Below are positions 1-9,050 of a stretch of 64,000 nt of DNA, one piece after another. Source of the DNA: Nocardioides humi (GTDB lineage Bacteria; Actinomycetota; Actinomycetes; Propionibacteriales; Nocardioidaceae). The notes under the pieces were generated by a model. The model was not told where the DNA came from, made no database searches, and worked only from the letters and a program-made list of their open reading frames with translations. How positions within the stretch are numbered: the stretch's first letter is position 1; each line of letters starts with the position of its first letter. The translations under genes and the position numbers were made by a program. The DNA is taken from NCBI RefSeq assembly GCF_006494775.1, contig NZ_CP041146.1, forward strand, positions 2,666,001-2,730,000, given 5' to 3'.

Positions 1-2
1 TC

Positions 3-1619
3 AACGAGGCCGTCTGCGAGGGCTGCGGCGACTGCGGCGTGAAGAGCAACTGCCTGTCGGTGCAGCCGGTGGAGACCGAGTACGGCCGCAAGACCCGGAT
101 CGAGCAGACCTCCTGCAACACCGACTACAGCTGCCTCGACGGCGACTGCCCGTCGTTCGTGACCGTGGAGCCGGCCACGACGAAGAGGGATTCGCGTCGT
201 ACCAAGCGCAGGACCGCCCGCAAGCGTGCGTCCTTCCCGGCGCCGCCGACGGTCGCTCCGAGCAGTGCCGAGGAGCGGGTCACCGCCACGCAGAACGTCT
301 TCATGACCGGCATCGGCGGCACCGGCATCGTGACCGTCAACCAGGTCCTCGCGACCGCCGCGCTGCGGGCGGGGTACGCCGTCGAGTCGCTCGACCAGAC
401 CGGGCTGAGCCAGAAGGCGGGGCCGGTCACCGGCCACCTGCGCTTCGCCGACGGCGACCTCGAGCCGGCCAACCGGCTCACCCCCGGGTCCGCGGACTGC
501 TTCCTCGGCTTCGACCTGCTCACCCTCGCCGAGGACCGCAACCTCGCCTACGGCAGCGCCGACGCCACCCGGACCGTGGTCTCGACCAGCCGCACCCCCA
601 CGGGCGCGATGGTCCACGACCTCACCGTCCAGCACCCCGACGAGGCCGACCTGCTCGACCGGGTCCGCACGGCCAGCGTCGAGCTGTTCGACTTCGACGC
701 GCTCGAGGCCGCGGACCGGATCTTCGGCAACACCGTCGCCGCGAACTTCCTGCTCGTCGGCGCGGCGTACCAGACGGGCGCGCTCCGGCTGCCGGCCGCC
801 GCCGTCGAGGAGGCGATCGGCATCAACGGCACCGCCGTCGCGGCCAATGTCGCCGCCTTCCGCTGGGGGCGCGTCGCCGTCGCCGATCCGGCCGCCTTCC
901 GGGCCGCCGGCGCGGCGTCCGCCCCGACGGCCTCGGCCGCTCCCGTCCGCGCGATCCCCGTGCCCGCCTCGGTCGCCGCGTCCGGTCTCGAGGGTGAGGT
1001 GCGGCGCCTGGTCGAACAGCGAGCGACCGACCTCGTCGGCTACCAGGACGAGCGGCTCGCCGACGCGTACGTCGACGTCGTCGCGCGGGTCGCGGCGGCC
1101 GAGCGCGCGGTTGTCACCGAGACCCGGCTCAGCGAGGCCGTCGCCCGCAACCTGTTCAAGCTGACGGCGTACAAGGACGAGTACGAGGTCGCCCGCCTCC
1201 TCACCGACCCGGCGTTCCTCGCCTCCGCCGGCGAGTCCTTCCCCGGCGGCACGATCTCCTTCAACCTGCACCCGCCCGTCCTGCGCGCGATGGGCCGGAC
1301 CAAGAAGATCTCGTTCGGCCCGCGGTCGCACGGCACGCTGCGCGCCCTGGCCCGGATGAAGTCGCTGCGCGGCACCCGCGCCGACGTGTTCGGCTACGCC
1401 CACCTGCGCAAGGTGGAGCGGGACCTGCGCGACCACTACCGCGCGATGGTGACCGACCTGGCCGCCGACCTCGACCCCTCGACGTACGACCGCGCGGTGC
1501 GGCTCGCCGAGCTGCCGGACCTGATCCGCGGCTACGAGACGGTCAAGCTGCGCAACGTCGAGCAGTACGCCGCCGCGCTCCGCGAGCTCGGCGTCACGCC
1601 ACCGGCGACGGTGCGCTGA
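3..1619 (+). CDS. Indolepyruvate ferredoxin oxidoreductase family protein, 3' part
   Basis: The frame is open from base 3, so the N-terminal thiamine-diphosphate part lies outside the window. What is visible starts with a ferredoxin-like cluster motif (CEGCGDCG), followed by a second Cys group (CNTDYSCLDGDC). Then comes the gamma, Rossmann-like domain of 2-oxoacid:acceptor oxidoreductases (GIGGTGIVTVNQ, DQTGLSQKAGPVTGHL). The C-terminal third is the extension typical of long single-chain actinobacterial versions. Family members oxidatively decarboxylate aryl-pyruvates, passing electrons to ferredoxin. The stop is followed by a 122-base gap, so the gene appears to end its transcription unit. 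Family assignment is firm; the exact substrate is not shown. Confidence 0.85.
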   Translation, partial: NEAVCEGCGDCGVKSNCLSVQPVETEYGRKTRIEQTSCNTDYSCLDGDCPSFVTVEPATTKRDSRRTKRRTARKRASFPAPPTVAPSSAEERVTATQNVFMTGIGGTGIVTVNQVLATAALRAGYAVESLDQTGLSQKAGPVTGHLRFADGDLEPANRLTPGSADCFLGFDLLTLAEDRNLAYGSADATRTVVSTSRTPTGAMVHDLTVQHPDEADLLDRVRTASVELFDFDALEAADRIFGNTVAANFLLVGAAYQTGALRLPAAAVEEAIGINGTAVAANVAAFRWGRVAVADPAAFRAAGAASAPTASAAPVRAIPVPASVAASGLEGEVRRLVEQRATDLVGYQDERLADAYVDVVARVAAAERAVVTETRLSEAVARNLFKLTAYKDEYEVARLLTDPAFLASAGESFPGGTISFNLHPPVLRAMGRTKKISFGPRSHGTLRALARMKSLRGTRADVFGYAHLRKVERDLRDHYRAMVTDLAADLDPSTYDRAVRLAELPDLIRGYETVKLRNVEQYAAALRELGVTPPATVR

Positions 1620-1741
1620 GCCTGGTCGGCGCTGAGGGGAACAGCGTCCCACCCCGCCCGGGACTTTGGACCGTAGTGGTCAGCGGGCGCCGGGACGAGG
1701 CTGGAGGCACAGAGCAAGACCCCATCCAGCCAGGAGAATCG

Positions 1742-2323
1742 ATGTCCGCCACCTCGACCACTCGCGGCGCCGTCCTCGTCGAACAGGACGTCGTCACCCA
1801 CTCCGCCGCCCGCCAGGGCCTCGCCGTCCTGCGCATCGGCTTCGGCCTCACCTTCCTGTGGGCCTTCTTCGACAAGCTGCTGGCCCTCGGCTACGCCACC
1901 GGCACCAACGCCGAGACCGGCGTCGTCGACCGCTTCGGAGACGCCGCCTGGATCAACGGCGGCAGCCCCACCTTCGGGTTCCTGAACTTCGGCGTCTCCC
2001 CCGACAACCCGTTCCACGGGGCGTTCACCTCGATCGCCGGGGACGCCTGGGCCGACTGGCTCTTCATGCTCGGCCTGCTCGGCATCGGCCTCGCCCTGAC
2101 CCTCGGCGGCGGCATCCGGCTCGCCGCGATCACCGGCGCCGCGCTGTACGGCCTGATGTGGGTCGCCTCGTGGCCCCTCGAGAACAACCCGGTCCTCGAC
2201 GACCACGTCCTCGGCGCCGTCACCCTGGTCGTCCTCGCCCTCACCCTCGCCGGTGACACCTGGGGCCTCGGCCGGGTCTGGGCCCGCACGGAGCTCGTCC
2301 GCAGGTTCCCGATCCTGCGGTGA
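1742..2323 (+). CDS. DoxX-like integral membrane protein
   Basis: A 193-residue hydrophobic protein with about four membrane segments. The first is VLRIGFGLTFLWAFFDKLL, and others fall near residues 100-120, 125-145 and 150-170. The pattern fits the DoxX/TQO large-subunit-like family, which includes quinone-linked membrane proteins; the reaction here is unknown. The ATG at 1742 is chosen because AGGAG lies about 5 bases upstream and the upstream extension has no membrane-protein character. It follows the oxidoreductase gene in the same direction at 122 bases, so cotranscription is possible but not shown. Confidence 0.7.
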   Translation: MSATSTTRGAVLVEQDVVTHSAARQGLAVLRIGFGLTFLWAFFDKLLALGYATGTNAETGVVDRFGDAAWINGGSPTFGFLNFGVSPDNPFHGAFTSIAGDAWADWLFMLGLLGIGLALTLGGGIRLAAITGAALYGLMWVASWPLENNPVLDDHVLGAVTLVVLALTLAGDTWGLGRVWARTELVRRFPILR

Positions 2324-2347
2324 GAGTACGACGACCGGCCCGTCGGG

Positions 2348-3440
2348 TCAGCGCCCCTGGAGGGCGGCTGCGACCCGGCGGGCCGTCGTGACGCCCGAGG
2401 TGGCAGCGTCCTCGACGGAGCCGCTGACGGGGGCGAAGTAGTCGCCGGCGAGGTGCACCGTGCTCGCCGGCGACTCGGCGTACCTCAGGACGGCGTCGAA
2501 GTCGCTGCTCGGCGTCTGGTACCAGTTCCCGTGCTCCCACTTCTGGACCGCCGTCTCCGCGATCAGGGACGCCAGCTGCGGATAGAGCCGGCACAGGTCC
2601 GCCCGGAACCGTCGCTCGATCTCCTCCTCGGGCAACGGCAGCAGCTCGCGCGCGAGCGAGGCGCCGGAGTCGCGACGATCACGTGGCGGGCCGTCATGCT
2701 CGACGCGCCGTCGGCCGTCTCGTAGTGGACGACGACGCCCTCGCCGGCGGATTCGACGGACGAGACGGTCGCGCCGAGCGTCACCCGCTCGCCCAGGCGC
2801 CGGAGCACGGCCTCGCCCAGCCCGCCCGAGCCACCCAGGAGGTTGACCGGCGACCCGCTGGCCTTGCCTGCCCAGTTGCCGGCGAAGATCGAGATCCCGG
2901 CCGCCGCGGACAGCTCCTCCATCTCGGCGGGGACGCGCCGCGACGCCGTACGGAAGATGGCGTCGACCGGCTGCGGGAGGGGGCCGAGCAGCTCGGCGAA
3001 CGTGCGGTGCCTCTCGAAGCGCGCCATCCGCGCACGGCGGGCGGCCTCCGGCTCCCCCGGCCGCCGGCGGCCCTCCGCCAGGAACGACATCACCTTGGTG
3101 CGCACGATCAGCCCGGCCCGGACGAGCTGGATCCGCTCGCGGGCCGACAACGGCAGCGTGAAGGGGTAGGTCTCCGCCCGGCGGTTCGTGTGGACCCTGC
3201 CGCCCATCGCCATCGCCGTCTTCGAGCCGGGTACGTCGACGGTCTCGAGGCCGAGCTCCTCGATGAGCCGGCGGGCCTGGGACGGCGCACCGTCGGCGGG
3301 GAACAGGTGCGCGCCGAAGTTGAGCCAGTAGTCGCCGCGCCGCGCGGACTTCAGGCGTCCCCCAGGACATCGTTCCGCTCGAGGAGCACGATGTCCCTGT
3401 CGCGAACCTTCTGCTCCCGTGACCGGGACTTCCGCAGCGC
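2348..3440 (-). pseudogene. FAD-dependent amine-oxidase-like protein, truncated and frameshifted
   Basis: Pieces of one protein lie in alternating frames. The start region reads RDRDIVLLERNDVLG, continues after a shift as GRLKSARRGDYWLNFGAHLF, and after a second shift ends in VHLAGDYFAPVSGSVEDAA, the FAD-binding C-terminus of the amine oxidase/protoporphyrinogen oxidase group. The first shift is at a C5 run (3359-3363) and the second near 2658-2662; each is repaired by adding one base. The frame also meets a stop at 3441-3443, so the usual N-terminal GxGxxG dinucleotide-binding motif is absent. This loss cannot be explained by a single-base error, so a true deletion next to the VWA gene is likely. 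Confidence 0.75.
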
Positions 3441-3488
3441 TCACTGCAGTCTCGTCGTCGATCGGCCTGATGCGTCTGAGGCGACGGG

Positions 3489-4487
3489 TCACGGTCCGAA
3501 GAGCCGCGACATGGCGGGAGCGACGTCGCGATAGGTCGCGGCGGACGCGAATCGTCCGCGGCCGAGCTCCGCGAGGTCCCGGGCCAGGTCGACGTCGTGC
3601 TCACCCGACGTGTCGAGGAGGACGTCGAGACGAGGGAGCCGGCTCGCCACGCTTCGCGGATCCGGTCCGGCGTTGTGCACGCAGTCGGAGAGCAGCAGCA
3701 CTCGCGCGTCCCGTGCCGGTACTCGCTCCAGCTGGGACAAGGCCGCACGGAGCGGGAACTCGATGTTCGTCAAGCCGCGGGACGGCAGCTGCAGGAGTAG
3801 GTCCAGCACGACCTCGGGGGAGGATGGGTCGCCGAGAGGGACGAGCACCGACGCATCGGACCAGAAGGCCAGGACGCCCACTGCATCGTCGCTGAGTCGG
3901 CCGACGGTCGCCCCGATCGTCGCCGCGGCGGTCTGGGCACGTTCGCCGCTCATCGATCCGGAGACGTCGACGGCCAGTACGATCGAGCGCCGGTTCTGGC
4001 GCCGCTCGCGGACGATGATGTCGCGGTCGCTCATCCGGGCGGACTCCACCAGACGATCGAGGGTGGCCTCGATGTCGATCTCGTCGGACGACCCGGAGTA
4101 GCGCACGCTCCGCAGGAGCCCCGCGCCCCTGAGCTCGGTGCGTCCGTGCGTCGGCCTGGACAGTGACAGTCGGGCCGCGATCTCGCGTGCGCGACGGACC
4201 ACCTCGGTGTCGACGGCCGCCTCGACGTCGGCGGAGCGCAGCTCACCGACGTCGTCCGTCGTCACCCCACCCGTGCCCCCGCCCTCCTGCGTGGCTGGTC
4301 CGCGTCGACCGCCGCGACGTAAGGGTGAGCTGCTCCCACCAGCGCCACCGGCGCGCGACGGGGGCTCGTGAATGACCGGCGCCTCGGTCAGCGCCTTCGG
4401 GCGCCGTGCAAGAGGCGCCCGCGTTCCGCGCGAGGCGGACAGGGGCCGCGAGCGCGGGCGCCGGGCGACGACGGAGTCCGTCGCCAC
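3489..4487 (-). CDS. VWA-domain protein, CoxE-like by context
   Basis: A 332-residue protein with a low-complexity Arg/Gly/Ser-rich first 80 residues and a C-terminal von Willebrand A domain. The metal-binding MIDAS motif DVSGSMS is intact and is followed by a DARVLLLSDC strand. It starts 7 bases after the MoxR ATPase stop. MoxR-VWA pairs act as chaperone-like metal or cofactor inserters. In CO dehydrogenase clusters the equivalents are CoxD and CoxE, needed to mature the molybdenum-copper site. Because this island carries a molybdenum hydroxylase, that role is inferred. The true start may lie inside the low-complexity part. Confidence 0.75.
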   Translation of the reverse strand: MATDSVVARRPRSRPLSASRGTRAPLARRPKALTEAPVIHEPPSRAGGAGGSSSPLRRGGRRGPATQEGGGTGGVTTDDVGELRSADVEAAVDTEVVRRAREIAARLSLSRPTHGRTELRGAGLLRSVRYSGSSDEIDIEATLDRLVESARMSDRDIIVRERRQNRRSIVLAVDVSGSMSGERAQTAAATIGATVGRLSDDAVGVLAFWSDASVLVPLGDPSSPEVVLDLLLQLPSRGLTNIEFPLRAALSQLERVPARDARVLLLSDCVHNAGPDPRSVASRLPRLDVLLDTSGEHDVDLARDLAELGRGRFASAATYRDVAPAMSRLFGP

Positions 4488-4493
4488 CGCCCT

Positions 4494-5468
4494 TCAACCT
4501 GGCGACGCCGCGGCGGCCTGAAGGACGAAGTGGTCCTCCCAGATCTCACGGAGGACCGCCTCCGGACTGGTCTCCACCGCTTGGTCGACATGGATCCGTC
4601 CCGACAACGAGACGAGAAGAGCGTCCCACACGGTGTCGATGTACGCTGCCCGCGCCGGCTCCGTCGCGCTCTGCTCCGAACCGGCGACCGTCACGCCCCG
4701 CAGAGCGAGGAGTTCCCCGGCGACGAGGGCGAGGTCGATCGCGCCGCGGACGCTGCTGCCCTGTCTCACATCCGGATGGGAGCGCGTCGCGCGCGTCAGC
4801 GCCACAGCATCCAGGCGGACCGAGCGCACCAGCCCGACCGACAGGGACGGGTGGGCGTTGGGCGCTCGAACGGCGACGATTCCCGCCTCCGCCTCCGCGT
4901 CCTGGTAGTCGACCGCGAGCCGGCACATCCGGTCGTGCACGCTCGACGAGAGCCTCGTGGTCCCCACGTTGTCGTAGGGATTCATGGAGGCGATGACGCG
5001 GAAGGTCGGCTGCGCCACGACCCGCCCGACCCGTGGCACCACGATCTCGCGATCGGCCATCGCGGCGAGGAGCGTGTTCAAGGTGTCGTCCGGTGCCCGG
5101 TTGAACTCCTCGACGTAGAGGAAGCCGCCTTCCCGCATCGCAGTCAGCAGGGGACCGTCGACGAAGTTGTCGGCCTGGAAGTCCTCCGCCAGCACGCGGG
5201 CCGGGTTGTGGTGACCGACGAGCCTCGACGGCGTGAGGTCCGCATTGCCCTCGACGAGCAGGAACGGCACGTGCCACTCGGCGGTGATGGCGCGCAGCAA
5301 TGTCGTCTTCGATGTACCGGGCGGCCCCTCGAGGATCAGATCCCGTCCTGCCGCGATCGCCGCGAGCACGAGATCGAGCTCGCGCTCGCGACCGACGACG
5401 CGAGCCGCCACCCGCTGGCGCACGTCCGTGAGGACGTCGATCGACTCTCCGACCTGACGTGTGCTCAT
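4494..5468 (-). CDS. MoxR-family AAA+ ATPase, CoxD-like by context
   Basis: A 324-residue ATPase with Walker A GPPGTSKTT, Walker B FLYVEEFNRAP, and sensor 1 VIASMNPYDN. These are hallmarks of the MoxR branch. ATG at 5468 follows an AAGGAGGCGGCG ribosome site and overlaps the permease stop as ATGA, so translation is probably coupled. With the adjacent VWA gene it forms the classic MoxR/VWA pair. The likely job is ATP-driven remodelling or metal-centre maturation of the molybdenum hydroxylase encoded at 25.4-29.3 kb; this is inferred from family and context. It is odd that it is transcribed behind a transporter, not behind the hydroxylase. Confidence 0.88.
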   Translation of the reverse strand: MSTRQVGESIDVLTDVRQRVAARVVGRERELDLVLAAIAAGRDLILEGPPGTSKTTLLRAITAEWHVPFLLVEGNADLTPSRLVGHHNPARVLAEDFQADNFVDGPLLTAMREGGFLYVEEFNRAPDDTLNTLLAAMADREIVVPRVGRVVAQPTFRVIASMNPYDNVGTTRLSSSVHDRMCRLAVDYQDAEAEAGIVAVRAPNAHPSLSVGLVRSVRLDAVALTRATRSHPDVRQGSSVRGAIDLALVAGELLALRGVTVAGSEQSATEPARAAYIDTVWDALLVSLSGRIHVDQAVETSPEAVLREIWEDHFVLQAAAASPG

Positions 5469-6520
5469 CGCCGCCTCCTTCCGGCCGGAGCCTCGCGTCC
5501 GCGCCGGCGCGACCACGCGCGGAGAAGGCTCGACCCACTCAGGGCCAGCACGAGGGCCACGGCCTGGACCAGGAGCTGCGTCGAGGGCGCGGCACCGAGT
5601 GACAACACCACTTGAGCGAGCTGAGCGAGGAACAGCGCGGCCACGGCCGTCGCGAGGAGGCTCCCGCGGCCGCCGGCCAGGCTGGTTCCGCCGATGACGA
5701 CCGCGGTGATCGACTGGAACAGGTAGGGCTCGCCGATGTTGGCGTTCGGGTTCTGGACGTAGCCGACGAGGAGCACCGCACTCGCCGCCGCGAGGACCGC
5801 GCTCGCGACGTAGGCACCGACCACGTACGGCCCCGGTCTGATCCCCAGCGCCGTCGCGGCCACCGGGTTCGCCCCGACCGCGACGAAGCGCCGTCCGAAC
5901 GCCGTATGGCTGGAGACGCCTGCGGTGCCCAGGACGATCGCGACGGCCGCCAGCGCGAGCATGGGGACGCCCGCGGGCCGCGCGTTCGCGAACTGCTGCA
6001 GGCCCGCCGGCGCCGCGGCCCCGATGGACTGGGTGATCGCGAACATCACCCCGAGCGAGAGGGCGTTGACGGCCAGCGTCGCGATCAGCGGCGTGATCCG
6101 GAACCAGATGATCACCAGTCCGTTGACGAGACCGATGCCGGCTCCCGCAACCAGGACGACGAAGACGGCCACCCCGACGGGGAGGTCGTGGCGGCTGGAC
6201 AGGATGGGCAGCACCATGGCGCACAGGGTCACGGTGCCGGGCACGGACATGTCGATCCCCCGCTGCTGCACCACGAGCGTCTGCCCCAGGGAGACCACCG
6301 CGAGGACGGCCCAGAAGGGCAGCATCGCCGTGAGTGACGAGCTGGCGAGCGAGCTCGGTGCGATCACCGCACTCACAAGGAACAGCACGACGGTTGCCAC
6401 CCAGATCCCGGTGTGCGGGCCGGCGCCCAGGCGTCGTGCCCGGGTCGCAGACGGATCGCTGCGGCGACCGGCGGGCTGCGGCTCCGCAGGGCGGCGCACC
6501 ACCAGGGAGGAGTTGGTCAC
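5465..6520 (-). CDS. RbsC-like ABC transporter permease
   Basis: A 351-residue permease of the ribose/branched-chain type with eight to ten hydrophobic segments and the family signature ITAVVIGGTSLAGGRGS near residue 280. GTG at 6520 is preferred over the upstream ATG at 6556 because GGAG sits 8 bases before it, while 6556 lies inside the preceding gene and codes for unusual residues. It follows the fused ATPase-permease and is the second permease of that importer, giving a heterodimeric pore. The substrate is unknown; RbsC relatives carry sugars, nucleosides and related polar compounds. Confidence 0.85.
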   Translation of the reverse strand: MTNSSLVVRRPAEPQPAGRRSDPSATRARRLGAGPHTGIWVATVVLFLVSAVIAPSSLASSSLTAMLPFWAVLAVVSLGQTLVVQQRGIDMSVPGTVTLCAMVLPILSSRHDLPVGVAVFVVLVAGAGIGLVNGLVIIWFRITPLIATLAVNALSLGVMFAITQSIGAAAPAGLQQFANARPAGVPMLALAAVAIVLGTAGVSSHTAFGRRFVAVGANPVAATALGIRPGPYVVGAYVASAVLAAASAVLLVGYVQNPNANIGEPYLFQSITAVVIGGTSLAGGRGSLLATAVAALFLAQLAQVVLSLGAAPSTQLLVQAVALVLALSGSSLLRAWSRRRGREAPAGRRRR

Positions 6521-6533
6521 GAGAGGCTCTCCT

Positions 6534-9011
6534 TCACTCGGCGTGGGCCACGACATGGCGGCTCTTCGCGTACAGGGCGACCGCCGCCAGGGTCATCACA
6601 CCCGGCAGTAGCGAGGCCCAGGCGGGACCGAGGTCGAGGAACGGCACCGCGGCGACCACCTGGGTCACCAGCACCGCTGCAGCGGCAGCCGCCACGAACG
6701 AGCCCCGGCCACCGCTGAGGCTCGCACCGCCGATCACGGCCGCCGCGATGCTGATCAACGTGTACTCCTCACCCGAGGTGGGATTGCCCGTCCCGACCTG
6801 CGCCATCATCAGCAGGCCGGCGACGGCGCCCAGCCAGCTGCACCCTACGAAGGCGGCCATCCGCACCCGTCGGACCCGGACGCCGTTGACCTGGGCGGCG
6901 CCGGCGTCGGAGCCGACGGCCCTCAAGCAGATGCCGAGTCGGCTTCGTCGCAGCAGGAGCTGCAGTGCACCGGCGGTCGCGACCATCACGATGAAGGCGA
7001 TCGGCACGGGTCCGATCTGAGCTCCGAGTCCTTCGAGCAGCGCAGGCATGAAGACCCCGCCGGGTTGCGGCCGGAGGAGGAGCGACAGCGCCTGGAGGGC
7101 GATGAAGGTCACCAGTGTGGCGACGATCGCGTTCAGTCGTACAAGGTCCACCAGGGCCCAGTTGACCCAGCCGACGGCTGACGGCACCGCCAGCAGCAGG
7201 AGCCATCCGACCAGTTGGGAGCCGCCTGAGGCGCCGTACACGAGGAAGAAGGACTGCACCACGATCAGGAAGCCCATGAGCGGGCCGACGGACAGGTCGA
7301 CGACCCCGGCCACGAGAGCGACCGTCTGGCCGAGTGCAGCGAATCCGAGCACCGCCGCCAAGGCAAGCGTCAGCGAGAGGTTGATCGAGCTCAGGTAGAA
7401 GTCGCTGGATCTGGCTGCCAGCATCCCGAGGGCCACGATCGCGACGCCGACGGTCACCAACGGAGCCGAGTCGCCCGCCAGCCAGCCGAGCAGGCGAGAT
7501 GACCCCCCGGACCGGGCCGGGCGCTCGGTCGTCGCCGTCAGCATCGCGGCCGTCACCGCCACCTCGGTCAGGTCGTCGCCCTTCAGCTCGGTCGTCACCT
7601 GACCCCGTGAGAAGACCAGCACTCGGTCGCACAGGCCCACCAGCTCGCGAACATCCGACGACGCGACGACCACGGCCATGTCCTGCTCCGTCGCCTCGGC
7701 GCGAAGCAGCTCGTAGATGCCGACCTTGGCTCCGACGTCGACGCCCTGGGTCGGCTCGTGGACCGCGAGGACCCGCGGACGTCGTCGTAGGGCGCCGGCG
7801 ATCAGCACCTTCTGCTGATTGCCGCCGGAGAGCGATTCGACGAGGGTGTCCACATCCGGGGTCCTGACGTCGAAGTCACCGACGGCCCGCTCCGCGAACT
7901 CGCGCTCGCGGGCCTCGCTCACGAAGCCGGCGCGCGACAGCTGCGGCAGATTGCGCAGGGCGACCGTGTCTCGCACGGACAGGCCCGGGAAGGTCCCCTC
8001 CCGGTGCCGATCACCGGTCAGGAAGACGATGCGGCGGTCCCGGCGCTCGGCCGGACGCCCGTCGACCGCGATCGGGCTATCGCCCTGCTCCAGGCCCGCG
8101 ATGGCGCGGAGGGCCTCACGCTGCCCGTTGCCCTCGATACCGGCGAATCCGACGATCTCTCCCGGGAGCACCTCGAGGCCGAGCTTCTCCACGCCCAGCA
8201 CCGATCCGTGTCCGACCTCCGAGGCGACGCGCTTCGCGGGGAACACCGCACCCAGACGGCGACCGACGATGAGATCGACGATCTGCCCTTCCTCGAGCGC
8301 GGTCGCGTCATGGGTCCCGACCAGCCGCCCGTCGCGCAACACGCTCACGCGGTCAGCGATCTGCTTGACCTCGACGACGCGGTGCGAGATGTACACGACC
8401 GCGCCGCCGTCATCGACTTGGCGGCGGATGGCCGCGAACAGCCTCTCGACCTCGGGCGCGCCGAGGTGCTCGGTCGGCTCGTCGAGGACGAGGACCGCGG
8501 GCCGCTGGGCGACGGCTCTGACGATGTCCACCACGAACCGGTCGTCGGGACGCAGCGTCTCCGCCCGGGCGTCGGGATCGATTCCGTGCTGGACGTTCCA
8601 TGCCTCCAGCAGATCTCGGCACCACTCCGTGAGCGTCGCGACCTGAGGCCGCAGCCGATGCGGCATGGACAGGTACATGTTCTCCGCCACCGACAGGTCC
8701 GGCACCAGCGCAGGCTCCTGTCGCACGATGGCGATGCCGAGGTCGTGGGCCTCGCGGGTCGAGCCCGGCTCGAGGGGGTGGCCGTCGACCAGCACCGAGC
8801 CGGCGTCGGGGACGAGCGCACCCGATGCGACCGCCATGAGCGTCGACTTGCCAGCGCCGTTCTCCCCGACGATGCCGTGCACCTCGCCGTGGACCACCTC
8901 GAGCTCGACGTCGTCCAGCGCGCGGACCCCGGGGAAGACCTTGGTGACGCCGTCGAGCCGGAGCGCGACCGTGTTCCTGTCGTGGTCGTTGTGCGTGTCC
9001 TCGTGGGTCAT
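6534..9011 (-). CDS. Fused ABC importer: two ATPase domains plus RbsC-like permease
   Basis: An 825-residue fusion. Residues 1-500 form a tandem sugar-type ATPase. The first domain has Walker A GENGAGKST and the second has the ABC signature LSGGNQQKV and a HEPTQGVD Walker B region. Residues 510-825 form a complete permease with its own IGGASLSGGRGS signature. In most relatives (RbsA, RbsC) these are separate proteins. No frameshift or stop lies at the joint, and a Ser/Gly-rich stretch (ARSGGSSRLLG) links the parts. It lies between the substrate-binding lipoprotein and the second permease, so the operon encodes one complete importer. Confidence 0.88.
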   Translation of the reverse strand: MTHEDTHNDHDRNTVALRLDGVTKVFPGVRALDDVELEVVHGEVHGIVGENGAGKSTLMAVASGALVPDAGSVLVDGHPLEPGSTREAHDLGIAIVRQEPALVPDLSVAENMYLSMPHRLRPQVATLTEWCRDLLEAWNVQHGIDPDARAETLRPDDRFVVDIVRAVAQRPAVLVLDEPTEHLGAPEVERLFAAIRRQVDDGGAVVYISHRVVEVKQIADRVSVLRDGRLVGTHDATALEEGQIVDLIVGRRLGAVFPAKRVASEVGHGSVLGVEKLGLEVLPGEIVGFAGIEGNGQREALRAIAGLEQGDSPIAVDGRPAERRDRRIVFLTGDRHREGTFPGLSVRDTVALRNLPQLSRAGFVSEAREREFAERAVGDFDVRTPDVDTLVESLSGGNQQKVLIAGALRRRPRVLAVHEPTQGVDVGAKVGIYELLRAEATEQDMAVVVASSDVRELVGLCDRVLVFSRGQVTTELKGDDLTEVAVTAAMLTATTERPARSGGSSRLLGWLAGDSAPLVTVGVAIVALGMLAARSSDFYLSSINLSLTLALAAVLGFAALGQTVALVAGVVDLSVGPLMGFLIVVQSFFLVYGASGGSQLVGWLLLLAVPSAVGWVNWALVDLVRLNAIVATLVTFIALQALSLLLRPQPGGVFMPALLEGLGAQIGPVPIAFIVMVATAGALQLLLRRSRLGICLRAVGSDAGAAQVNGVRVRRVRMAAFVGCSWLGAVAGLLMMAQVGTGNPTSGEEYTLISIAAAVIGGASLSGGRGSFVAAAAAAVLVTQVVAAVPFLDLGPAWASLLPGVMTLAAVALYAKSRHVVAHAE

Positions 9012-9050
9012 CTCGTCTCCTGGCTCGCGGTGGTGATGGCGCGCATCCGA

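Noticed and set aside
1532..2206. Long open frame antisense to the oxidoreductase and DoxX-like genes
   Set aside because: Composition is of the Glu/Gly/Ala/Arg-rich type that arises opposite high-G+C genes; no family match and no ribosome site.
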